Assembly: GCF_001746415.1 (NCBI RefSeq)
Contig: NZ_MEHJ01000001.1
Coordinates: 5,152,501-5,216,500 of the forward strand
DNA length: 64,000 bases
Source of the DNA: Streptomyces agglomeratus
GTDB taxonomy: Bacteria; Actinomycetota; Actinomycetes; Streptomycetales; Streptomycetaceae
Direction: 5' to 3'
Part shown: positions 54,490-63,846 of the stretch, piece by piece
How the letters are laid out: each line of letters begins with the position of its first letter
How positions within the stretch are numbered: position 1 is the stretch's first letter
Translations under genes and position numbers: made by a program
The notes under the pieces: generated by a model
Told to the model about the DNA's origin: nothing
What the model saw: only the letters and a program-made list of their open reading frames with translations
Database searches by the model: none

Positions 54490-56583
54490 TCACCGGATCT
54501 CCAGGCTCCACGCTCCACCGGTCCTGATCTGGAGGAATCCGCCCGGCAGGGTGTGCAGACCGGGAGCGGTGGCGATCCGCCGTACCGGCTCCAGCCGCTC
54601 GTCGAGCGCCCAGACGACGGGCAGGTCCAGGGCGCCCTTGGGCTCGTGGGTGATCATCATCCCGGTTTCGGGTCCGGTGTGGTGTACGACGGCGTATCCC
54701 TGCCCGGAGACCTGGCCCCCGGCGGCCCTGTCGAGGGCCGGGGCGGTCGTGGCCGTCATCGGGTCGAGCTGCCAGCCGGTCTCCCCGGAAGCGGTGACCA
54801 GGACGTAGCAGTGGCCCGCCTGCGTCACCCACAGTGGACCGACGACCGGGCGGCGCCTGCCCCGGGTGTCGGCGGAGATCACCGTCTTGCCGTGGGCCTG
54901 GACGGTACGGGTCGAGAGCGGGTCGTCGTCGGAGGTGGTGCGGCGCAGGCCCAGCAGTGCGGGCGGCCCGTCGTAGCGGAAGACCGCGCTGCCGACGCCC
55001 TGCACCGGACCGGTGAGCGCCGGGGCCTGGTCGGCGGGCAGCAGCCGCAGGGACCAGTCGACGGCGTTGTCGACGCGCAGCCGCACCTCTGGCTCGCCCT
55101 TGCGGAAGAGGAGGGTGCGGCCCTGCTCACCGTTGTCGGTGCCGCTCAGGAAGCGGTCCTCGTCGTCGTACTCGTCGAGCATCGTGACGGTGTGACCGAA
55201 CAGCGCGCCGTCGCTGCGGATCGCGTACTCCAGAACGGCCGGCCGGCCCGGGTTCGGGTTCACGAGGGTGAGCGTCGTCCCGCCGCGGCCCTGGTGGACG
55301 CCGGTGGCCCGGGCTACGGCCGCGTCGAAGACGGGCAGCGGGCGTGGGGTGAGCGACCAGGGGCCGTCCGCCTCGACGGTGATCACCATGGGGCCGGTCG
55401 TGAGGGGTACGGTCTGCCGCAGCGGGCCTGTCTCGTTGACGAGGAGGTCGCTGCGGTCCTTGAACCGGTCGGCGCTCCCGCTCCCGCACACGCCGAAGTA
55501 GCCGCCCTCGTCCTCGTCGCCCGCGAACTCCACGTCGAGGTCGGCCACCGGGCCGTTGTAGACGAGGACATCGGGGCCGAAACCGCGGATTCCCTCGGTC
55601 ATGTCGCGTGCGACCGACAGCGGCTGAACCATCAGGGTCCAGTCGTTGTCCGCGTCGATCTTCAGCCGGAGCGGGCGGTCGGCCCGGTTCTGGACGAGCG
55701 CCCGGCCGCGGAAGGTGGTGAGGGTGGTGTTGAAGAGCAGCTCGTCGTCCTTGTTGCGGTGGTCGAGCGTCTCGACGCAGAAGTAGCCGTCCCCCTCGTG
55801 CCACGCCTCGACGATCACCGGGCCGGGCGGGACGGGGCCGTCGACGGTGACGACGTCGTTGCCGTGGCCCCGGCGTACGAAGGGGGAGAACTGGGGGCCG
55901 AAGGAGTGGGGCACGCGATCCCGCACGGGCGCCGCGGGCACCGCGTCCTGGACGACGGGCGCGGACGCGGGTGCCGCTGCCGGTGCCGGAACGGCGGCCT
56001 GGGTGTGGGGCTGGGGCTGGGGCTGGATGTGGGGCTGGGGCGTCTCGGCCCCGTCCACCGCGATGCCGAAGTCGGTCGCGAGCCCGGCCAGCCCCGACGC
56101 GTAACCCTGCCCGACCGCGCGGAACTTCCAGCCGCCGTCGCGCCGGTAGAACTCGCCGACGACGAAGGCGGTCTCGGTCGTCGCGTCGTCCACCGCGTAC
56201 AGGGTGACCGGCGCTCCGGCGCCGGTCAGGACCTGGACGTACAGGCCGGGTACGGAGCCGAAGACACCGCCGTCGCAGGAACCGGCTATCAGCACCCGTT
56301 GCACGGCGGGCTCGACGCGCGGCAGGTCGATCTCCAGCCATTCGGCGAGCTGCCCGTTGCCCTCGTTGGTGCCCAGGTGCCGCACGGTGCCGGACGGATG
56401 CTGCGGCTGGTTGTAGAACACCAGGTCGGCGTCCCCCCGTACCTTGCCGTTCGCGTCCAGCAGGAGGGCCGATGCGTCCACGGCCGGGGCTCCGGCGACG
56501 TTCTGGCGGCACACGGCCACGCGGAGAAGGTCGCTGGGCACAAGGGTGTTGGCCCCCTTGGTGAGGTGCGTCATGGGGACCAT
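54490..56583 (-). CDS. TerD-domain protein with C-terminal beta-sandwich repeats
   Basis: The 697-residue product has an N-terminal TerD domain (about 5-180) with the calcium-type loop DADLVFYNQPQHP and TETAFVVGEFYRRDGGWKFRAVGQGYASGL. A Pro/Gln/Ala-rich linker and about three beta-sandwich units follow, each with a PVIVEAWHEGDGYF-like or PMVITVEADGPWSL-like strand pair. TerD proteins bind Ca2+ and are linked to stress and differentiation in Streptomyces. The second half is not seen in simple TerD proteins. No strong ribosome site precedes ATG 56583; ATG 56574 is an alternative start. Confidence 0.8.
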   Translation of the reverse strand: MVPMTHLTKGANTLVPSDLLRVAVCRQNVAGAPAVDASALLLDANGKVRGDADLVFYNQPQHPSGTVRHLGTNEGNGQLAEWLEIDLPRVEPAVQRVLIAGSCDGGVFGSVPGLYVQVLTGAGAPVTLYAVDDATTETAFVVGEFYRRDGGWKFRAVGQGYASGLAGLATDFGIAVDGAETPQPHIQPQPQPHTQAAVPAPAAAPASAPVVQDAVPAAPVRDRVPHSFGPQFSPFVRRGHGNDVVTVDGPVPPGPVIVEAWHEGDGYFCVETLDHRNKDDELLFNTTLTTFRGRALVQNRADRPLRLKIDADNDWTLMVQPLSVARDMTEGIRGFGPDVLVYNGPVADLDVEFAGDEDEGGYFGVCGSGSADRFKDRSDLLVNETGPLRQTVPLTTGPMVITVEADGPWSLTPRPLPVFDAAVARATGVHQGRGGTTLTLVNPNPGRPAVLEYAIRSDGALFGHTVTMLDEYDDEDRFLSGTDNGEQGRTLLFRKGEPEVRLRVDNAVDWSLRLLPADQAPALTGPVQGVGSAVFRYDGPPALLGLRRTTSDDDPLSTRTVQAHGKTVISADTRGRRRPVVGPLWVTQAGHCYVLVTASGETGWQLDPMTATTAPALDRAAGGQVSGQGYAVVHHTGPETGMMITHEPKGALDLPVVWALDERLEPVRRIATAPGLHTLPGGFLQIRTGGAWSLEIR

Positions 56584-56668
56584 GGTGACAGTGAAGATGA
56601 TGTGAAGTCGATGCGCAGTTCGATGTATTGCGGGTTATTGCGGGGCGGATGCCCGAGGGAAAGGGCGA

Positions 56669-56700
56669 AGGGGCGGGCGCCTGTGCGGGCGCCCGCCCCT
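56669..56700 (-). terminator. GC-rich hairpin downstream of the subtilase gene
   Basis: AGGGGCGGGCGCC (56669-56681) pairs perfectly with GGCGCCCGCCCCT (56688-56700). It lies 33 bp past the subtilase stop in the reading direction and before the TerD gene. Confidence 0.75.
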
Positions 56701-56733
56701 CCTCAGCAACTCATCTCCCCCTGAGGGGAGTTG

Positions 56734-59700
56734 TTACGGCGTGACCTTTTCGATCTGCGCGCTGCCGGAGCCCGCGACCGTGCCGCGCGCGTTGACCAGC
56801 TGCACCTCACCGAAGAACTTGCGCCCCTCGGGAGCCGCGCCGGCCACCACGACCTCGGCCTTGACCTGCGCCGAGGCGCCGTTGGCCAGCTTGACGACCT
56901 GAGCGTCGTCGATCTTGACCTGGCCGAGCGACGGCGCGAAGTACACGTCGCGGTAGTTGTACTCGGTGCCGGCGTCGCCGACCGCGTAACCCACGACCTC
57001 GATGGTGTAGGTGCCGGCGGCGGGCTTCACGAGGCTGACCGCCTCCTCCGAGTCGCCGTCCGCGGCCGAGCCGACCTCGACACCGTCCTTCTTGACCGAC
57101 AGGTCCAGGTCGGCGGCGGTGTCCGAGACTCCGCCGATGGCGACGTCGAGACGCTCGACGCCCTCACCGACGGTGACCGTGGTGGTCTGCGTCTCGCCCT
57201 TCTTGATCGAGGGACGGGCGTCCTTCGACGAGCCGAGCGAACCGGCCTTGAGCTTGCCGTCCAGCGCGGCGAAGCCGTTGGTGACCTTCCACTCGACCGG
57301 GGCCGGCGTGCCGACCTTCGCCTCGGGGATGGTCTGGACGGCCGGCTCGAAGGCGGCGCCGAGCACCGTCACGTCCAGCTTGTACGGGTTGTCGAGCAGC
57401 GGCGACGTACGACGCGACTCGACCTCGACCTCCCACACACCGGCCTGCGGGTTCGGGTACGAACGCACGTCCGGGCGGCAGGTGTTGGCCGGGTTGGGGT
57501 AGTTCGGATAGCAGACGATCGACGAGGTGGAGTCGACCGGCACGCCGTACGGGTGGATCCCGATGAAGCGGGTCTGGCTGTCCTTGCCCAGACCACCGAG
57601 CGCGACCTCCAGGGACTTCGCGCCCTCGGGGACGTTGATGAAGTACGACTTGCTGCTGTTGCGCTGCACCGAGCCGGAGTCCGAGACCGTGTACGACGGC
57701 TTCACCAGGTCCTTGGACACGACCACGGTCGCCAGGATCTGCTTGTCGACGCCCTCGGTGTCCTCGTCGTCCACCTCGAGGGCGGCGCTGTGGACACCGG
57801 CGGAGCCGGGCTTGGCCTGCACCTTGACGGTGACCGGCTGGTTCAGCGGCAGGTCGACGTCGCCGTCGCCCAGCAGCCGGAACGTACCGTCGTTGTACTT
57901 CCAGTCCAGCTCGTGCTCGATCGCGCGGTCCGGGCCGCTCGTACGCGTGATGACCACGTCGTACGTCTTCTTCTGCCCGGCTTTTAGGCCGCCCTCGCGG
58001 TCGTAGAGGCCGGTGCCGAAGCCCGGCGTCTTGAGCGCGTAGTCGATCGCCGTGTCGACCGGGGCCTTGACCCCGTAGGTGTGCGCGGTCGCGCCGTCCT
58101 TGATCGACTGCCAGGCGTCCACGATGTCGATCAGGCCGGAGCCCTGCTCGTGCGCCTGCGTACCGCTGATGCGGTTGGCGGTGCTGGTCAGCGCGGTGCG
58201 CAGCTCGGCCGGCGCCAGGTCGATCTTCTTCTGCTTCGCGGCCGACAGCAGCAGCGCGCTCGCGCCCGCCGCCTGCGGCGAGGCCATCGAAGTGCCCTGG
58301 AGCATCGAGTAACCGGCCGGGAGCTGGTAGCCGGCCTCCTTCACCGGGCCGCCGGGCGACCACGTCTGGGTGGTGTTGATGGCGGAGCCGGGCGCGGAGA
58401 TGGTCGGCGCGAAGCCGCCGTCCTCACGCGGGCCGCGCGAGGAGAACGGCATCATCGCGTACCGCTTCTCCACGACGGAGCCGTAGTTGGCGGCCCAAGT
58501 CTCCTTGGAGATGGACGCGCCGACCGAGACGACCTTGTCGGCCAGGGACGGGTCACCGATGGTGTTCGTTCCCGGGCCGCTGTTGCCGGCCGAGATGACC
58601 AGCTGCACGCCGTAGGTGTCGATGAGGCGCGTGTAGAGCTCGGCGCGCGCGTTGTTGCCGTCGTTCAGCGCGGGCAGGCCGCCGATCGACATGTTGACGA
58701 TGTCGACACCGCGCTTGGTGACGAGGTCGATCATGCCCTCGGTGAGAGCGACGTTGGTGCAGCCGCCGCTCCAGGTGCAGGCGCGCGAGGAGACCAGCTT
58801 GGCGCCGGGGGCGGCGCCGTTCATCCGGCCGCCGAAGAGGCTGTTGGCGGCGGCGATACCGGCGACGTGCGTGCCGTGCGAGCCCTCGATGATGCCGATG
58901 TTGACGTAGTCGGCCTTGGCGCCGGCCGCGTTGTAGACGACGTCCTTGCGGATCTCGGCGACGAACGGGATCTGCTCGACGACGTCGGTCGCCGGGTCGT
59001 CCTTGCCGAAGTACCGGACCTGGTGCCCGTCCTTGTACGGCTTCATCGCCTCTTCGTCGCCGAAGTCGGCGTCGTCGTCGAGGTCGACGCGGACCGTGCC
59101 GGCGGCGGCGTCGTACAGCACGCCCCAGACGTCGGTGGTGTCACCGTCGCGGTTCAGGTCGCCCGCCATGTCGCCACCCTTGGTGGCGTCCTCGCGGAAC
59201 AGGTTGAACTTGTAGCTGCCGGCGGGGGCCGACCACGTGCGGCCCGCGGTCGCGAACGTGGGGCCGTCGACCGTGTCCTTCATCCGGCGCCAGGTGCCGT
59301 CGGCGTCCGCGACCGGGTCGGTGGCCGTCACCCAGTCGACGATCTTGCGCTCGCCGGTAGTGGTCTTCTGGAGCGCCGGGTGGCCGAGGTCGACACCCGA
59401 GTCGAGGATGCCGATGGTGACCCCGCGGCCGTCGGCCTTCGGGTGGTCCTCCACGAACTCGACCGCGCCCGTCTCGAAGGACGGGTTGTACGGGTTCTTC
59501 GCGGGCGTCCGCTTCCCGGGGCCGGCGTACGTGCCGGCGGCGGCGGTCTCCGCGCCCTTGGCGCGGTCGGCGGCCGGCGTCGGGTCGTCCAGCGCGATCT
59601 CGTGCTTGAGGTCGATGCCGTGGACGGAGGAGAGCTTGGCGGCGGCCTTGATGGCCTCGCCCGCCTCACCGGTGGGCAGAGTGGCCCGTACGTAACCGAG

Positions 59701-60018
59701 CTTGTCGTCCGTACGGCCGACCAGGCCGCCCTGTACGGAGTCGAGCTGCCGCGCGACCTGCTCGGTGGCGCCGGGGGCGGTGGCGACCATCAGCGTGATG
59801 CTCTTCGCGCCCTCCGCCTCGGCCTCGGCGAGCAGCTGCGCGTCGGCGGAACCCAGCTTCGCCGCCGCCGATTTGGGCGCGGGCGCGGGGTCGTCGGAAC
59901 CGGCCGCCACGGCGGGCAGCGGTGCGGCCGCACACAGCGCGGCGACCAGACCGGCGGCGAGCGCTATGCGGGCCGCGGGTCTGGCCCCGGGTATGGAGCC
60001 GGATGATTCGAGGGTCAT
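56734..60018 (-). CDS. Secreted S8 subtilisin-like serine protease
   Basis: The 1,094-residue product begins with a signal peptide ending near AVAAGSDD, then an I9-like prodomain (SITLMVATAPG) and the S8 catalytic domain: Asp in GILDSGVDLGHP, His in GSHGTHVAGI and Ser in GTSMASPQAAG, with the oxyanion Asn in ISAGNSGPG. The catalytic domain has a large insertion between Asp and His (about 230-370) resembling a PA-like or tripeptidyl-type insert. The C-terminal half is strand-rich with pre-peptidase-like segments. All triad residues are present. It is likely extracellular and may act in mycelial protein turnover. Confidence 0.92.
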   Translation of the reverse strand: MTLESSGSIPGARPAARIALAAGLVAALCAAAPLPAVAAGSDDPAPAPKSAAAKLGSADAQLLAEAEAEGAKSITLMVATAPGATEQVARQLDSVQGGLVGRTDDKLGYVRATLPTGEAGEAIKAAAKLSSVHGIDLKHEIALDDPTPAADRAKGAETAAAGTYAGPGKRTPAKNPYNPSFETGAVEFVEDHPKADGRGVTIGILDSGVDLGHPALQKTTTGERKIVDWVTATDPVADADGTWRRMKDTVDGPTFATAGRTWSAPAGSYKFNLFREDATKGGDMAGDLNRDGDTTDVWGVLYDAAAGTVRVDLDDDADFGDEEAMKPYKDGHQVRYFGKDDPATDVVEQIPFVAEIRKDVVYNAAGAKADYVNIGIIEGSHGTHVAGIAAANSLFGGRMNGAAPGAKLVSSRACTWSGGCTNVALTEGMIDLVTKRGVDIVNMSIGGLPALNDGNNARAELYTRLIDTYGVQLVISAGNSGPGTNTIGDPSLADKVVSVGASISKETWAANYGSVVEKRYAMMPFSSRGPREDGGFAPTISAPGSAINTTQTWSPGGPVKEAGYQLPAGYSMLQGTSMASPQAAGASALLLSAAKQKKIDLAPAELRTALTSTANRISGTQAHEQGSGLIDIVDAWQSIKDGATAHTYGVKAPVDTAIDYALKTPGFGTGLYDREGGLKAGQKKTYDVVITRTSGPDRAIEHELDWKYNDGTFRLLGDGDVDLPLNQPVTVKVQAKPGSAGVHSAALEVDDEDTEGVDKQILATVVVSKDLVKPSYTVSDSGSVQRNSSKSYFINVPEGAKSLEVALGGLGKDSQTRFIGIHPYGVPVDSTSSIVCYPNYPNPANTCRPDVRSYPNPQAGVWEVEVESRRTSPLLDNPYKLDVTVLGAAFEPAVQTIPEAKVGTPAPVEWKVTNGFAALDGKLKAGSLGSSKDARPSIKKGETQTTTVTVGEGVERLDVAIGGVSDTAADLDLSVKKDGVEVGSAADGDSEEAVSLVKPAAGTYTIEVVGYAVGDAGTEYNYRDVYFAPSLGQVKIDDAQVVKLANGASAQVKAEVVVAGAAPEGRKFFGEVQLVNARGTVAGSGSAQIEKVTP

Positions 60019-60258
60019 GGGCTTCCCTGTATGTGAAGAAGGAGTCGGTCCGGGCTGCCGTTCGCGAGCCTCCGGACTGTCGTCCGGAATACGGTGCCGG
60101 ATGACCGCTCAGCCTTGCCTAAGTGATGGTTGTTTGGGGAGAGTTGCCGGGAACGGAATGCGGTCGTGGCACACATCCGCCACCGCGCGGTATGCGCCAC
60201 CGGGGCCGAATCGCCAGATTCCGGGCGGCCTCGCGGCGTACTCCCATAACCTCACCCA

Positions 60259-60717
60259 ATGAACCGAGAGCTCAGGGTGGCGGCCTACGCCGTGTGCGTG
60301 CGGAACGGGCGGGTGCTCCTGGCCCGCTGGGTGGCGCCCGACGGCGCGAAGCGGTGGACGCTGCCGGGCGGCGGGATGGACCACGGCGAGGACCCCTACG
60401 ACACGGTGATCCGAGAGGTGGAGGAGGAGACGGGTTACGCCGTCGAACCGGTCCGGCTGCTCGGCGTGGACTCCATCACCCGCCGCTACCCGCGCAGGCT
60501 CGGTACGTTCGCCGACTTCCAGGGCCTGCGCGTGGTGTACGAGGGCGAGATCACCGGCGGCGAACTCCGCCACGAGACCACCGGCTCCACGGACCTCGCG
60601 GCCTGGCACCCCCTGGAGGACGTCCCCGGCCTCGACCACGTGGAGCTCGTCGACACGGGCATGGAACTGTGGCGCACGAAGCCGGCGGCGGGGCGGGTGG
60701 CGCTGCGGGGGGTGTGA
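60259..60717 (+). CDS. Nudix hydrolase
   Basis: The 152-residue product has the Nudix box GGGMDHGEDPYDTVIREVEEETGY, split here as GGGMDHGEDPYDTV and REVEEETG, matching Gx5Ex7REUXEEXGU. The fold is otherwise standard (LRVAAYAVCVRNGRVLLARW; LGTFADFQGLRVVYEG). Nudix enzymes hydrolyse nucleoside diphosphate derivatives; the substrate is not identifiable from sequence. It is divergent from the subtilase gene. Confidence 0.92.
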   Translation: MNRELRVAAYAVCVRNGRVLLARWVAPDGAKRWTLPGGGMDHGEDPYDTVIREVEEETGYAVEPVRLLGVDSITRRYPRRLGTFADFQGLRVVYEGEITGGELRHETTGSTDLAAWHPLEDVPGLDHVELVDTGMELWRTKPAAGRVALRGV

Positions 60718-61025
60718 GGGCGGGGCGCGGGTGCGGGGAGGGCGCGGGTTGAGCTTCCTGCCCGGCGGGCAGCCATACCCCGCCGCACACCCGCCCCCAC
60801 CCGCACTCGCGCACCCGAACCCGCGTCCCACAGCCGCACCCGAACCGCACCCGGCACTCCCCACCCCCGGGTGATCCCTGTTCGGTGATCGGCGTTGCGC
60901 GTTGCGGAGCCGTTAACGCTCAGGCCATTCCCGGTGTCAACGATCCAGAGGAGGCAAGGGGTCCCGCCCGCCGGGTCCGCCCCCTGCCCGGCCGATGCGA
61001 CACCGCACCCCGGGGAGACCGCGCC
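60718..61025. other. 308-bp intergenic region, strand-biased C-rich tract
   Basis: No gene is supported here. Bases 60770-60870 are very C-rich with repeated CCCGCAC and GCACCCG words and few G runs. The right end holds the promoter and ribosome site (GGGGAGA) of the phosphoesterase gene. No hairpin terminator for the Nudix gene was clear. Confidence 0.5.
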
Positions 61026-62753
61026 ATGTCACGCCTACGCTCCGCAGCCGAAGCCGCCCTCGATCGCCGTTCCTTCCTCGCCGCGACCGGAGCGGTCGGC
61101 GTGTCCGCCGGCATCGGGCTCGCGCTGCGCCCGGACACCCACGCCCGCACCGTCGCCGCTGCCGGCCCGCCCGGCGCCGCACCGGCCGCCCCCGCCGCCC
61201 CGGGGGCGTCACCGGCCGCACCGCCCCGTGTCCCCGTCCCGGGGTGGTTCCCCACGACCCTGCGTACCGTCGCCACACCGCGCGGCTCCGCCTCCGGCTA
61301 CCGCCGGCTCGGCCCGGGCCCCGGCTGGAAGCGCGTCATACGGACGCAGCTCGCCGCCGCCCGCTCCGGGCGCGCGGAGCGGCGTACCGCCCTCGCCTCG
61401 TTCGTACAGCTCACCGACCTCCACCTCACCGACGTCCAGCACCCCGTACGTACGGAATACCTGCGCGCGCAGGCGGCCGGCGCCTGGCGTCCGCAGGAGG
61501 CCCTCACCGTGCACGGCGCGATCTCGCTCGTCGAGCGCGTCAACGCGCTGCGCGGCGGCCCGGTCACCGGAGCGGACCTCGGCTTCGTGATGACGACCGG
61601 CGACAACACGGACAACAACTGCAAGGCCGAACTCGACTGGTTCCTGCGGACCATGAGCGGCGGCCGCATCACCCCGGACACCGGTGACCCCGCCCGCTAC
61701 GAAGGCGTCCAGGACTCCGGTCTGCCCCTGTACTGGCACCCGGACGCCGCCCTGCGCGACGCCGACAAGCAGCGCGGTTTCCCGCGCCTGGAGGGCTACC
61801 TCGCCGCCGCCCGCCGCCCCGTGACGAGCCCCGGCCTGCGCCTGCCCTGGTACTCTACCGTCGGCAACCACGACGACCTGCCCAGCGGCTGCTTCGCCAA
61901 CGGCAACGGCTCCGGCTACCTCGCCGAGTTCGCCGTCGGCGGCCGGAAACTGCTGTCGCTCCCGGTCGGGGAGGCGCGGGCGCTCGAAGCCGTACTCAGG
62001 AAGGGGACCGACCCGCGCGGCGGCTATTTCACCGACCTCCTGCGCCGCGAGACCCGCCGCATGCGCCGCGTCACCCCGGACGCCTCCCGCGCCCCCTTCA
62101 CCCCGCGCGAGTACGTCGAGGCCCACCTCGACCCGGCCTACGCCGGAGCGGGTCCGGCCGGCCACGGCTACACCCGCGAGAACGCGGACACGGGGAACCT
62201 CCACTACTCCTTCCGCATCTCCGACGGCGTGCTCGGCATCAGTCTCGACACGACCGACAAGGGCGGCCACTTCGCGGGCTCGATCGGCAGAGCCCAGCTC
62301 GACTGGCTGAAGCGCACGCTGCTCGCCCACCGGGACGACCACGTCATCGTCTTCAGCCACCACAACAGCTGGACCTTCGACGACGGCGGCGGCGAGAAGC
62401 TGGTCGCCCTCCTCAAGCGGAACCGTAATGTCGTCGCCTGGATCAACGGACACAGCCACCGCAACGAGATCCTCGCGCACGGCGGCTTCTGGGAGATCTC
62501 CACCGCCTCGCACGTCGAGTTCCCCCAGCTCGCCCGCATCGTCGAACTGACCGACAACCACGACGGCACGCTCTCCCTGTTCACCACGCTGATCGAGTCG
62601 GCCACCCCCCACCGCACGGACTACGACGACCTCTCCCAGACGGGCCTGGCGGCGCTCTACCGCGAGCTGTCCCTCAACGCCCCGGGAGCCCGGCAGAACC
62701 TGGCGGGCCCGCCGGAGGCCCGGAACACGGAACTGCTGCTGAAGAAGCGCTGA
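61026..62753 (+). CDS. Tat-exported metallophosphoesterase (TIGR03767 type)
   Basis: From ATG 61026 the 575-residue product has a twin-arginine signal (DRRSFLAATGAV, then a hydrophobic stretch) and an Ala/Pro linker. The calcineurin-like phosphoesterase fold follows: FVQLTDLHLTDVQ, TTGDNTDNN, TVGNHDDLPSG, VFSHHNSW and INGHSHRNEI, giving the full set of metal ligands. This is an actinobacterial exported family of unknown substrate; phospholipid or nucleotide substrates are plausible. An in-frame start at 60885 would precede the Tat signal by 47 poorly supported residues. Confidence 0.9.
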   Translation: MSRLRSAAEAALDRRSFLAATGAVGVSAGIGLALRPDTHARTVAAAGPPGAAPAAPAAPGASPAAPPRVPVPGWFPTTLRTVATPRGSASGYRRLGPGPGWKRVIRTQLAAARSGRAERRTALASFVQLTDLHLTDVQHPVRTEYLRAQAAGAWRPQEALTVHGAISLVERVNALRGGPVTGADLGFVMTTGDNTDNNCKAELDWFLRTMSGGRITPDTGDPARYEGVQDSGLPLYWHPDAALRDADKQRGFPRLEGYLAAARRPVTSPGLRLPWYSTVGNHDDLPSGCFANGNGSGYLAEFAVGGRKLLSLPVGEARALEAVLRKGTDPRGGYFTDLLRRETRRMRRVTPDASRAPFTPREYVEAHLDPAYAGAGPAGHGYTRENADTGNLHYSFRISDGVLGISLDTTDKGGHFAGSIGRAQLDWLKRTLLAHRDDHVIVFSHHNSWTFDDGGGEKLVALLKRNRNVVAWINGHSHRNEILAHGGFWEISTASHVEFPQLARIVELTDNHDGTLSLFTTLIESATPHRTDYDDLSQTGLAALYRELSLNAPGARQNLAGPPEARNTELLLKKR

Positions 62754-62766
62754 GACGGCCGGACCG

Positions 62767-63846
62767 TCAGCGCGGCAGCACCACCACATAGGCGGGCGGC
62801 TCCCGGTCGCCCGCCGCCATCAGGGCGGTCCGTACGACGGTCGCCTGCTGCTCCGGGGTTTCCCGCAGCTTCTTCGGCGTGATGTGTACGACGGTGATGC
62901 CGAGCCGCTCCAGGTGCTCCCGCTTGCGGGCGTACTCCGACCATTCGCCGAGCTCTCGGCTTCGCTCGGGAGACCCCGGGGCGTCCTCGTTCGGGCGGGG
63001 CGCACGTGTGTCCAGCTCCACGGCCACGGCCTGGTCGGGCCAGTAGATGTCGACACCCCCGAGGTGGGGGCCGCCGGGCAGCCGCAGGTCGACGTTCCAC
63101 AGGGGGTCGGGCAGCCCGTTGTTCCGCACCAGCGCGTACAGCCGGTCCTCGGCGATGGCCCGCCCTTCGGCGAGCAGCGAGTTGACGGCGTCGATGACGT
63201 GCGGCCGGGAGAGCAGCCGCGCGAGGGTGAGCTCCTTGACGACGGCGGCTGGTTCGCAGTGCCCGCCGCGCACCGCCTCGGTGAGCAGGCGGCGTACGGC
63301 GTCGGCGTCGGTCAGGTGCGCGACGGCGTCGGCGAGGGCGCGGGCGACCGGGGCGACGGGCAGGCCACCCGCCTTCTGGGCCGCCGGCATGGCGTGAACC
63401 CGGATCAGCCGCGCGCAGCCGGTGGAGCGCAGCCGCCGGGTGCGCGGCACCAGTACGTCGATCCGCTCCAGGGAGAGCGGGGAGGGAGCGGCGGAGAAGC
63501 GGTGCAGGGCGAGCGCGGCCAGCCCGGTGATCATGACCTCTCCGTACGAGCCGGCCTCGCCCTCCGTCCGGACCTGCGCCGGAACCACCGTGCCGAGGGC
63601 GGACCCGGTGGGCCGCCCCGCGTACAGCAGGGCGGCGTGCAGTCGCTCCTCGCTCGTGGGCGGCCCCGCGTGCAGGACGTAGACGCCGGGCAGGATCTGC
63701 TGCCAGGGCCCGCCGGGCCGGCACTGCGCGGCCGCCTTGGCGGCGGACACGCCGTGGGCCCGCAGCTGCGCGGCGCAGAGCACGCGGCGCCGGGCGTCGG
63801 TGAGGTGGCTGAGGGGGCGGGGGGAGACCGGGGTGTTGTGGTTCAT
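62767..63846 (-). CDS. AbiEi/DUF559-like protein with nuclease-fold C-terminus
   Basis: The 359-residue product has an N-terminal helix-turn-helix-like part with the AbiEi hallmark (GGPWQQILPGVYVLHAGP) and a C-terminal Vsr/DUF559-type PD-(D/E)XK core (GGVDIYWPDQAVAVELDTR, then KREHLERLGITVVHITPKKL). The Asp and Glu of the catalytic core are present. Such proteins are common single genes in Streptomyces and are not clearly toxin-antitoxin partners; no AbiEii-like toxin is adjacent in this window. Its stop lies close to the convergent phosphoesterase stop. Confidence 0.72.
   Translation of the reverse strand: MNHNTPVSPRPLSHLTDARRRVLCAAQLRAHGVSAAKAAAQCRPGGPWQQILPGVYVLHAGPPTSEERLHAALLYAGRPTGSALGTVVPAQVRTEGEAGSYGEVMITGLAALALHRFSAAPSPLSLERIDVLVPRTRRLRSTGCARLIRVHAMPAAQKAGGLPVAPVARALADAVAHLTDADAVRRLLTEAVRGGHCEPAAVVKELTLARLLSRPHVIDAVNSLLAEGRAIAEDRLYALVRNNGLPDPLWNVDLRLPGGPHLGGVDIYWPDQAVAVELDTRAPRPNEDAPGSPERSRELGEWSEYARKREHLERLGITVVHITPKKLRETPEQQATVVRTALMAAGDREPPAYVVVLPR

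Noticed and set aside
54490..56583. Tellurite-resistance operon
   Set aside because: One TerD-domain gene alone, with no terA/B/C/Z neighbours.
60770..60870. CRISPR-like or regular tandem repeat
   Set aside because: CCCGCAC words recur without constant spacing or spacers; it is a C-rich low-complexity tract.
62767..63846. AbiE-type toxin-antitoxin system
   Set aside because: Only an AbiEi/DUF559-like protein is present; no AbiEii-type toxin gene lies beside it within the window.
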